The notes under the pieces: generated by a model
What the model was told of the DNA's origin: nothing
Seen by the model: only the letters and a program-made list of their open reading frames with translations
Database searches by the model: none
Part shown: piece by piece, positions 57,273 through 64,000 of the stretch
Layout: each line of letters opens with the position of its first letter
How positions within the stretch are numbered: position 1 is the first letter of the stretch
Assembly (NCBI GenBank): GCA_025997215.1
Contig: BNUH01000007.1
Coordinates: 6,344 to 70,343, forward strand
DNA length: 64,000 bases
Direction of reading: 5' to 3'
From: Clostridia bacterium
Lineage (GTDB): Bacteria; Bacillota_A; Clostridia; Christensenellales; Aristaeellaceae
Program-made: the position numbers and the translations under genes

Positions 57273-58192
57273 ACGCTTTCATTCACCCCCAGCATGGTCA
57301 TGAGCAGGGCCTTGCGGATCACCTTGCCATAGAACATTTGCTTGAAATAGACAGCGCGCGGGTCGTCGTCCACCTCGACCGCGATCTCGTTCACGCGCGG
57401 CAGGGGATGCAGGATGGTCAGGTCTGCTCTGGCATTCGATAGCATATTCAGCGTGAGGATGTAGCTGTCCTTCAGCCGCACATAGTCCGCTTCGTTGAAG
57501 AATCGCTCCTTCTGCACGCGCGTCATGTACAGCGCGTCCAAGTCGGGCATCGCGCTCTCGAGCGAGACGGTTTCTTCAAATGATACGTTTGAACGCGCCA
57601 GACCGTCGAGTATGTAATCCGGCGCGCGCAGCTCCTCCGGCGAGATCAGCACGAAGCGGATGCCGCCGTATCGTGCCATGGCGTGGATGAGTGAATGCAC
57701 CGTGCGGCCGAACTTCAGGTCGCCGCACAGCCCGATGGTCAGGCCCTCGAATCGGCCCTTCTCGCGCCATATCGTGAATAGGTCAGCCAGCGTCTGGGTC
57801 GGATGGTGATGCCCGCCGTCGCCCGCATTGATGATGGGTATGGGGGATTTGAGCGAGGCCGCGAACGGCGCGCCTTCCTTCGGGTGGCGCATGGCGATTA
57901 TGTCGGAATAACAGGACACCGTGCGGATCGTGTCGGCCACGGATTCGCCCTTCGTGGCCGAGGATGAATTCGGATCGGCGAATCCGATCACATTCCCGCC
58001 CAATTCCAGCATGGCCGCCTCGAAGCTCAAGCGCGTGCGCGTGCTGGGTTCAAAGAATAGCGTGGCGAGCGTGAGGTGCTTGCAAGCCTCCTGGTATTTC
58101 GCGCGGTCGGCCAGTATATCCTCCGACAGACGGATCAATTGGTCGATCTGTTCAGCGGTCAGGTCTTGGATATCGTTGAGATGCTTTATCAT
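57269..58192 (-). CDS. pyrB: Aspartate carbamoyltransferase catalytic chain
   Basis: About 307 aa. Carbamoyl-phosphate loop FFEPSTRTRLSFE near residue 50 and HHHPTQTL near residue 130; HPLPRVNE near the end. Start ATG 58192 (MIKHLNDIQ) or 58195, following GGAGG closely. Couples with PyrI. It uses carbamoyl phosphate made by carAB in the arginine block. Confidence 0.96.
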   Translation of the reverse strand: MIKHLNDIQDLTAEQIDQLIRLSEDILADRAKYQEACKHLTLATLFFEPSTRTRLSFEAAMLELGGNVIGFADPNSSSATKGESVADTIRTVSCYSDIIAMRHPKEGAPFAASLKSPIPIINAGDGGHHHPTQTLADLFTIWREKGRFEGLTIGLCGDLKFGRTVHSLIHAMARYGGIRFVLISPEELRAPDYILDGLARSNVSFEETVSLESAMPDLDALYMTRVQKERFFNEADYVRLKDSYILTLNMLSNARADLTILHPLPRVNEIAVEVDDDPRAVYFKQMFYGKVIRKALLMTMLGVNESV

Positions 58193-58222
58193 CATTCCTC
58201 CAACTTCCTCCAATTAATCAAA

Positions 58223-58861
58223 TCACAGCATAAACATCATCCAGCTTACGTCGTCCGGATTATCCCGAAACGCGCGCAGACTGGGTGTATCGTCGCCCCT
58301 GATGCCGCCCGTTGATGCCGCGACTTCGATCAGCGTGTCGAAGTCTGTCAGCGCTTCCAGCCTTAACCCCGCTTCCTTAAAGCGCTTAATCCCTTTCGCC
58401 ATGCCGTATGTGAATATGCACGCTACGCCTAGCACGTCCGCGCCCGCCTCGCGCAACGCCGCCGCCGATTCCAACGCGCTGGAACCTGTGGAGATTAAGT
58501 CCTCCACAACCACCACGCGTTGACCGGGTTCCAGCTTGCCCTCGATGCGGTTGCCTCGGCCGTGATCCTTCGCGCCGGAACGGACGTAACCCATCGGCAT
58601 CCCCAGCAAATACGCGGCGATCGCGGCGTGCGCAATCCCAGCCGTAGCCGTGCCAAACAATGCCTGGCATCCCGGGAACGATTCGCGAACCGTTTCGGCC
58701 ATGGCCTGTGCGATCCGGCCGCGCACCTCCGGTTCGGACAACACAAGACGATTGTCGCAATAGATGGGGCTTTTAATGCCGCTGGCCCAGGTGAACGGTT
58801 CGTTCGGACGCAGGAACACCGCGCCGATGTCGAGTAAATCCTTGGCGATTTGTTTATTCAT
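58223..58861 (-). CDS. pyrE: Orotate phosphoribosyltransferase
   Basis: About 212 aa. PRPP loop VVVEDLISTGSS near residue 120, ASGIKSPIYCDNR near residue 30. Start ATG 58861 (MNKQIAKDLL) follows GGAGG by 6 bases and overlaps pyrF by ATGA. Confidence 0.95.
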   Translation of the reverse strand: MNKQIAKDLLDIGAVFLRPNEPFTWASGIKSPIYCDNRLVLSEPEVRGRIAQAMAETVRESFPGCQALFGTATAGIAHAAIAAYLLGMPMGYVRSGAKDHGRGNRIEGKLEPGQRVVVVEDLISTGSSALESAAALREAGADVLGVACIFTYGMAKGIKRFKEAGLRLEALTDFDTLIEVAASTGGIRGDDTPSLRAFRDNPDDVSWMMFML

Positions 58862-59577
58862 GACAGCACCTCCTTGCAAAACGCATCGCTATAACGCCTA
58901 TATGCCGCGACAGGATCAGCGGCACGCGTGATTGGCCGACCCACCACAATGTAATCGCTGCCGAGCCGCCGCGCTTCATCCGGCGGAACGGCGCGCTGCT
59001 GGTCGCCCTTGTCCGCCTCCGCGAACCGGATGCCCGGCGTAACAGTCAGGAAGGATTCGCCGCATGCCTCATGGATGCGCCGCGCCTCCAGCGGCGCGCA
59101 CACCACACCGTCTAGCCCGGCATCCTTGGCGAGTTTTGCCAATCTTGCCGCTGAATCTTCAATGCTGCCGCCGATGCCCAATTCCTCATTCAGCCGCCGT
59201 TGGTCGATGGAGGTGAGAATTGTCACGCCGATCAGCAGCGGACGCTTGCCGCCGGATGAATTCAAGCCTTCAACTACGGTGCGCATCATATCCAAACCGC
59301 CCAGCGCATGCACGTTTACGATGTCGATGGGTAGTTTTGATAACGATTCCAACGCGCCCCGCGCTGTGTTCGGGATGTCGCTTACCTTCAGGTCCAGGAA
59401 TATTCGGTAACCTCGCGCGGCTATCTCGCGGACGATGTCCGGCCCTTCCGCGTAGAACAGCTCCATACCCACCTTGACATAGGGCAACTCTTCGTTAAAT
59501 CCAGCAAACCGATCCAGAAACCTCAGTGTCTCCGCTTTGTCAGGAAAATCCAGCGCTACGATCACATCTCTAGCCAT
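58858..59577 (-). CDS. pyrF: Orotidine-5'-phosphate decarboxylase
   Basis: About 239 aa. Asp-Lys-Asp catalytic set in FLDLKVSDIPNT near residue 60, and VGRPIT near residue 213. Start ATG 59577 (MARDVIV) follows GGGAGG by 6 bases. Overlaps pyrE by four bases. Confidence 0.96.
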   Translation of the reverse strand: MARDVIVALDFPDKAETLRFLDRFAGFNEELPYVKVGMELFYAEGPDIVREIAARGYRIFLDLKVSDIPNTARGALESLSKLPIDIVNVHALGGLDMMRTVVEGLNSSGGKRPLLIGVTILTSIDQRRLNEELGIGGSIEDSAARLAKLAKDAGLDGVVCAPLEARRIHEACGESFLTVTPGIRFAEADKGDQQRAVPPDEARRLGSDYIVVGRPITRAADPVAAYRRYSDAFCKEVLS

Positions 59578-59589
59578 AACCAACCTCCC

Positions 59590-60513
59590 TCATCCCCTAT
59601 GCGCCACACCTATGAGATCCTTATAATTGTTATAACCCAACTCCATTATAATGCCCGGCAATTCATCCAATATATCTACCAACGCCGTTGGATTCACCAG
59701 CGCCGCCGAACCGATCTGCACCGCCGACGCTCCGGCCAGCGCGAATTCCACCACATCCCGCGCAGATGAAATGCCGCCTAAGCCGACGATGGGTACCTTT
59801 ACAGCCTCATAAACCTGATACACCATCCGCAACGCAATGGGCAGCACGCACGGCCCTGACAATCCGCCGAATGTGTTGCCCAGCACGGGCCTTTTCGAAC
59901 GCAGGTTAATCCTCATGCCCAATAGCGTGTTGATCAGGCTTAGCGCGTCCGCGCCTTCCGCTTCGCACTCGCGGGCGATCTCGGCGACGTCGCTAGCGTT
60001 CGGGCTTAGCTTAATCCAAATCGGTTTGGTTGTGGATCTACGCACAGCGCGTGTAACCTCTGCGGCGGCGCATGCGTCCATGCCAAACGCCATACCGCCG
60101 TGGCTGACGTTCGGGCAGCTGATGTTGATCTCCAAGGCGGCAATGGCATCCGCATTACTGAAGCGTGCGGCCAATTCCGCGTATTCGTCCACCGAAAAAC
60201 CGCACACATTGGCGACGATCGGGCCACCGTAGATGCTCGTTAACGCTGGCAATTCCACATCCATGACGTGGTCGATGCCTGGATTCTCCAAGCCCACTGC
60301 GTTGAGCATGCCGGACGGACAGTCGGTCACGCGCGGCAGAGGGTTGCCGTGGCGCGGCGCTTTGGTGACACCTTTGAGCACGACGCCTCCAAGCTGGTTT
60401 ATGTCGTAATGCGTCGACGCCTCCTGGCCGAACCCGAACGTCCCGCTGGCTGGCATGATAGGATTCGCGCATACGACTGAACCAATGGTTGTGGACAGAT
60501 CGACATTCACCAT
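59590..60513 (-). CDS. pyrD: Dihydroorotate dehydrogenase B, catalytic subunit
   Basis: 307 aa. FMN enzyme oxidising dihydroorotate; EINISCPNV carries the catalytic Cys near residue 130, with GVVLKGVTKAP near the N-terminus. GAGG precedes the ATG at 60513. Pairs with PyrK, so NAD+ is the acceptor. It overlaps pyrK by 7 bases. Confidence 0.96.
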   Translation of the reverse strand: MVNVDLSTTIGSVVCANPIMPASGTFGFGQEASTHYDINQLGGVVLKGVTKAPRHGNPLPRVTDCPSGMLNAVGLENPGIDHVMDVELPALTSIYGGPIVANVCGFSVDEYAELAARFSNADAIAALEINISCPNVSHGGMAFGMDACAAAEVTRAVRRSTTKPIWIKLSPNASDVAEIARECEAEGADALSLINTLLGMRINLRSKRPVLGNTFGGLSGPCVLPIALRMVYQVYEAVKVPIVGLGGISSARDVVEFALAGASAVQIGSAALVNPTALVDILDELPGIIMELGYNNYKDLIGVAHRG

Positions 60514-61229
60514 GGCAGCGCCTCCTTATCGAACACGGGGCCTTCGACGCACACGCGCTTGCCTCCCAACTGCGTGGCGCAGGTACAGCCCCGGCACAGG
60601 CCGACGCCGCAGGCCATGCGCGTTTCCAGGCTCAACTGGCCAGGCAGGACGCACCGCTTGTGAATGGCGCGGAGCATGCCTTCCGGCCCGCACGCGTAAT
60701 ATTGGTCGCAATCGGCGGCGGCTTCGTCTAAGCGGTCGGTAACGCGTTGGCCTTCTGATTCCAACGTAACTATGACGTTGCAACCCAATCCGCTCAATGC
60801 ATCCGCGAGCAGAACATCCTCGGCCGTTGCAAATCCCAGCAGTAGTGTCGGCATAATCTTTCTTTCAACAAAACGTTTCGCCAGCGCGTACAGCGGCGGC
60901 ACACCCACACCGCCGCCAATTAGCAGCGGCCTCCGGCTCAACGTATTGTCGAAGCCGTTCCCCAGCCCGGTCAGCGCATCCAACTCGCGGCCAACGGGCA
61001 GGTTCGCCAGCATACGAGTACCCTCGCCAACGATCTTGAATATTATGTTGAATCCGCTGGCGTCCCAATCCGCTATCGAAAACGGTCGGCGCAGGAATAG
61101 TCCGTCCAGTTTAAGATTCACAAACTGTCCAGGCTGTCGAATCGCATCCGTCGGTCCCGACAGGCGCATGAAGCGTACGTCCCGTGCGATAGGTTCATTA
61201 TGTTCGATGGTGTAAACGGCTTGCCGCAT
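60507..61229 (-). CDS. pyrK: Dihydroorotate dehydrogenase B, electron-transfer subunit
   Basis: About 240 aa FAD/2Fe-2S protein. RRPFSIADWD near residue 50 binds FAD, and the cluster Cys motif is CGVGLCRGCTC near residue 205, with VCVEGPVF following. Start ATG 61229 (MRQAVYTIEHN) has GGAGG 7 bases upstream. Confidence 0.96.
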   Translation of the reverse strand: MRQAVYTIEHNEPIARDVRFMRLSGPTDAIRQPGQFVNLKLDGLFLRRPFSIADWDASGFNIIFKIVGEGTRMLANLPVGRELDALTGLGNGFDNTLSRRPLLIGGGVGVPPLYALAKRFVERKIMPTLLLGFATAEDVLLADALSGLGCNVIVTLESEGQRVTDRLDEAAADCDQYYACGPEGMLRAIHKRCVLPGQLSLETRMACGVGLCRGCTCATQLGGKRVCVEGPVFDKEALPW

Positions 61230-61230
61230 G

Positions 61231-62463
61231 CTAGCTCCTCCCATCCCAGACGATTCGCGCGCCTACCATCGTGAGCACAGAGCGGCCGCGCACTGACCAG
61301 CCGTCAAAGGGCGTGCTGCGGCCCATCGACGCAAACGTTGTCGAATCGATGGCATACGGCGTTGATATATCAAGAACCGTTATATCGGCTGGTGAACCGA
61401 TGCGCATGCCGGGCGGCTCGTTCAACAGCGCGCGCGGGGCTGCAGTCAGCGCATTCAGCAGCCTTTCGATGGGGATTTGATTGGATAACACCAGCTTGGT
61501 GTACAACGCTGGGAACGCCGTTTCAAGTCCAACTATCCCATTCACGCTGCCGTGCAACCCGCCGGATTTCTCGCCGGCGGTATGAGGCGCGTGGTCGGTT
61601 GCTATGCAGTCGATCGTACCGTCGCGCAGGGCGTCGATCAGGGCAACTTGGTCGGCCTTTGAACGGATGGGAGGGTTCATCGCAAACCGCCCGTCGTCGG
61701 TTATGGTTTCATCATTGAGCAGCAGGTAATGCGGCGCGGTCTCGCACGTGATGGGCAGACCCTCGGCCTTCGCCTTGCGGATCAGCTCCACCGACTCCAA
61801 GCAGGACACATGCTGGACGTGGTAACGGCAGCCCGTCTCCTTAACCAGCCGCAGATCCCGCTCGACCTGCCGCCACTCGCAAGCCGCCGTGACACGCTTT
61901 CCATCGCGCAACGCCTCGTCCTCGCAGTGCGCCATGATCGGCCGATCCAGCGTCCGAGCGCGGCGCATAGCCTCGCGCATTATCGATTCCGACTGCACCC
62001 CCTTGCCGTCGTCCGAAAATCCAGCCACTTGCGGGGCCAGCGCATCCATATCCGACAGGGCCAAACCCGCTTCCCCCCGCGTGATTGCACCGACCGCGCG
62101 GACGCGGACAACGGCGTCGCGATCATACAACGCAAGGGATTGCTGAAGATTCTCATGTGAATCCGGCACGGGGTTAAGGTTTGGCATCGCGGCCACGCAT
62201 GTGTAACCGCCGCGCGCCGCTGCCGACGTACCCGTGGCGACCGTCTCCTTATACGAAAAACCGGGCTGTCGGAGATGTACGTGCACATCCACGAAGCCCG
62301 GTGAAATGATGCAATTGTCAAAATCAAGGATGCTATCGGTACTATCGCCGTCGAATCGTTCAAGGCCGCCGAACGCGGCGATTTTGTCGTCCTCTATCAG
62401 TAAGTTCTCCCGGCATAGCCTCCCGTCCCGGTAAACCATGCCGCCTGCAATGATCGTTCGCAT
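61231..62463 (-). CDS. pyrC: Dihydroorotase
   Basis: About 410 aa amidohydrolase. Metal His pair in VDVHVHLRQPG near residue 60, with later His ligands in YHVQHVSC and ATDHAPH. Converts carbamoyl aspartate to dihydroorotate. Start ATG 62463 (MRTIIAGGMVYRDG) has GGAGG 6 bases upstream; the longer frame is non-family. First gene of the pyrimidine operon. Confidence 0.97.
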   Translation of the reverse strand: MRTIIAGGMVYRDGRLCRENLLIEDDKIAAFGGLERFDGDSTDSILDFDNCIISPGFVDVHVHLRQPGFSYKETVATGTSAAARGGYTCVAAMPNLNPVPDSHENLQQSLALYDRDAVVRVRAVGAITRGEAGLALSDMDALAPQVAGFSDDGKGVQSESIMREAMRRARTLDRPIMAHCEDEALRDGKRVTAACEWRQVERDLRLVKETGCRYHVQHVSCLESVELIRKAKAEGLPITCETAPHYLLLNDETITDDGRFAMNPPIRSKADQVALIDALRDGTIDCIATDHAPHTAGEKSGGLHGSVNGIVGLETAFPALYTKLVLSNQIPIERLLNALTAAPRALLNEPPGMRIGSPADITVLDISTPYAIDSTTFASMGRSTPFDGWSVRGRSVLTMVGARIVWDGRS

Positions 62464-62511
62464 GCCACGCCTCCGAATGCTCCGCTTCCGCTTGGTTGCC
62501 TTCGGGATTTT

Positions 62512-62540
62512 ATTATAGCTTAAAGCGCGGGGCATGTCAA
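62512..62540 (-). promoter_or_regulatory. Consensus promoter of the pyr operon
   Basis: On the minus strand: TTGACA, 17 bases, TATAAT, both hexamers perfect. The leader is only about 45 bases, too short for a PyrR-type attenuator. Confidence 0.93.
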
Positions 62541-62605
62541 ATATTTGATGCGAATCTTTTCAAATATTCTACTCAAAAAAGTCCATCAATCGAGCGGTCT
62601 ATCCA

Positions 62606-62634
62606 TTGATTCATCGCATCAAACGCAGTACAAT
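62606..62634 (+). promoter_or_regulatory. Promoter of the Gfo/Idh/MocA gene
   Basis: TTGATT, 17 bases, TACAAT, 47 bases before the start codon. Confidence 0.75.
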
Positions 62635-62681
62635 ACTGCTGATGAATAGGCGCGCCCTAGGGTGCGCACAGGAGGATCGAA

Positions 62682-63773
62682 ATGGCAAAACTTAAGGTTG
62701 GCATCATCGGATGCGGCGGCATTGCCAACGGCAAGCATCTGCCCGCGCTCAAGCGGCTGAACGAGACCCTCGAATTGGTTGCGTTCTGCGACATCATTGA
62801 GGAGAAGGCCACAAAGGCCGCGAAGGAATACGGCACCGAGGATGCGAAGGTATTTGAGAATTACAAGGATCTGCTTAAACTGGATCTGGACGCCGTGCAT
62901 GTCCTGACGCCCAACAGCAGCCACAGCCCGATCACGATCGCGGCGCTGGAATCCGGCAAGCATGTCATGTGCGAAAAGCCCATGGCCATCAACAGCGCCG
63001 AGGCAAAGAAGATGCTCGACGCGGCCAAGAAGTCAGGCAAGAAACTGACCATCGGCTATCAGAACCGCTTCCGCTCGGACAGCTTATACCTCAAGAAGCT
63101 GTGCGAGGATGGGGAGCTGGGCGAGGTGTACTATGCCCGCGCGCTGGCGATCCGCCGCCGCGCCGTGCCGACCTGGGGCGTGTTCCTGGATGAGGAGAAG
63201 CAGGGCGGCGGGCCGCTGATCGATATCGGCACCCACGCGCTGGACCTGACGCTATGGATGATGGACAACTACGAACCCGCGATGGTTGTGGGCACCAAGT
63301 ACCGCGAGCTGGCCGACACCAAGGACGCCGCCAACTCCTGGGGGCCATGGGACCCCAAGAAGTTCACGGTTGAAGATTCCGCGTTCGGGTTCATCCGGAT
63401 GAAGAATGGCGCGACGATCGCGCTGGAATCCAGCTGGGCGTTGAATACTCTCTTCGTCCACGAAGCCCAAACGATGCTATCCGGCACCAAGGGCGGCGCG
63501 GACATGCTCGGCGAAGGTGAAAACAACCTGCGCATTAACGGCGAGAAAAACTCCCGGATGTACACCTTCACCCCCGAGATGAAGGTTGGCGGCGCGGCGT
63601 TTTTCGACGGCGAGAAGGCCCCCGGTCCGGCGGATCTCGAATGCCGCGCGTGGTACGATCACATTATCGACGACAAGCCGCTGACCACCAAGCCTGAACA
63701 GGCGTATGTTGTGACGCAGATCTTAGAGGCTATCTATGATTCTGCTAAGTCGGGGAAGCCGGTTTACTTCTAG
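62682..63773 (+). CDS. Gfo/Idh/MocA-family oxidoreductase
   Basis: 363 aa NAD(P)-dependent sugar or inositol dehydrogenase. Rossmann motif GIIGCGGIANGKH near residue 10, CEKP at residues 96-99 with the catalytic Lys, and a C-terminal alpha/beta domain. GGAGG lies 6 bases before the ATG. Substrate cannot be fixed. Followed by a copy of the stem-loop repeat. Confidence 0.95.
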   Translation: MAKLKVGIIGCGGIANGKHLPALKRLNETLELVAFCDIIEEKATKAAKEYGTEDAKVFENYKDLLKLDLDAVHVLTPNSSHSPITIAALESGKHVMCEKPMAINSAEAKKMLDAAKKSGKKLTIGYQNRFRSDSLYLKKLCEDGELGEVYYARALAIRRRAVPTWGVFLDEEKQGGGPLIDIGTHALDLTLWMMDNYEPAMVVGTKYRELADTKDAANSWGPWDPKKFTVEDSAFGFIRMKNGATIALESSWALNTLFVHEAQTMLSGTKGGADMLGEGENNLRINGEKNSRMYTFTPEMKVGGAAFFDGEKAPGPADLECRAWYDHIIDDKPLTTKPEQAYVVTQILEAIYDSAKSGKPVYF

Positions 63774-63789
63774 ACGTAGAATACGCTTG

Positions 63790-63880
63790 CCCCAACTGCG
63801 GTTGGGGTGGTGTTACTTTTCCCGTCCGTGGGAAAAGTAACCAAAAGGACGGCCAAAGGAGAGGGGCGCTATGCAATGTC
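63790..63880 (+). repeat. Third copy of the stem-loop repeat
   Basis: CCCCAAC, TGCG, GTTGGGG (63790-63807) then the 12-base stem GTTACTTTTCCC with its GTCCGT loop (63812-63841) and CAAAAGGACGGCCAAAGG, matching the left arm at 12801-12880. Similarity ends near 63875. The rest of the window to 64000 holds no gene that I can support. Confidence 0.88.
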
Positions 63881-64000
63881 ATTAAGTTAAGCAGAAAAGG
63901 TGTAGCAGGCACTACTCTCATCGCAGCGGCACCACCCCTCTAACGGCTCCCCTTACCTCACGAAATTCGGTGGCATTTTTCAGCAGCTATACCAGCGTTA

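Noticed and set aside
62464..62680. PyrR attenuator or riboswitch in the pyr leader
   Set aside because: Leader too short and no alternative stem-loops seen.

Overview
The window looks like a 64 kb chromosomal piece of an anaerobic Firmicute, most likely a GC-rich member of the Clostridia. Pointers are the efp neighbourhood with an Xaa-Pro peptidase and a CD1247-type protein, a GerMN protein, a PrsA-like foldase lipoprotein, rubredoxin, formate-tetrahydrofolate ligase, and the NAD-linked dihydroorotate dehydrogenase pair PyrD/PyrK. Genes mostly carry strong GGAGG-type ribosome binding sites, and several have near-consensus TTGACA/TATAAT promoters with 17-base spacers. The genus cannot be named from sequence alone. 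No tRNA, rRNA, CRISPR array, transposase or prophage was seen.

Layout. 1-5 kb: 3' part of a GH3 beta-glycosidase and a minus-strand iron-siderophore/cobalamin-type ABC importer. 5-9 kb: M24 peptidase, efp, a CD1247-type protein with a very acidic tract, glycyl-tRNA synthetase, and a small AT-richer membrane protein. 9-12.7 kb: minus-strand group of membrane protein, P-loop protein and an RsmF-type rRNA methyltransferase, then a Cys-rich unknown gene. 12.78-13.44 kb: a large imperfect inverted repeat built from stem-loops, with a third copy at the right end of the window. 13.5-24 kb: housekeeping and regulatory genes (glutaredoxin-like, rpmF, Uma2, rdgB, GerMN, S41 protease, PucR-type regulator, MsmK-type ATPase) and small unknown genes.

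23.9-35.4 kb is a minus-strand arginine/carbamoyl-phosphate block in transcription order argC-argJ-argB-argD-argF, a hairpin array, carA, carB and a Fpg/Nei-type glycosylase. CarB (about 1067 residues, full length) is fused in frame, without a linker, to a complete DapF (diaminopimelate epimerase) domain. That domain keeps most family motifs but has Ala where the first catalytic Cys is expected. This is the most unusual feature of the window. The downstream glycosylase lacks the N-terminal Pro nucleophile of Fpg/Nei enzymes.

35.6-46 kb: rubredoxin divergent from a polar amino-acid ABC importer, a PrsA-like foldase, a GlmU-like left-handed beta-helix protein paired with glmM, and a CUT1 sugar-type ABC importer. 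46-51.4 kb: fhs, galM, a flavin-reductase-like gene and a secreted coiled-coil protein. 51.6-55 kb: L7Ae-like gene, rpsL, rpsG and a separately promoted fusA. 55-62.5 kb: rqcH and a complete de novo pyrimidine operon pyrC-pyrK-pyrD-pyrF-pyrE-pyrB-pyrI behind a consensus promoter; its carbamoyl phosphate would come from carAB in the arginine block. 62.7-63.8 kb: a Gfo/Idh/MocA oxidoreductase.
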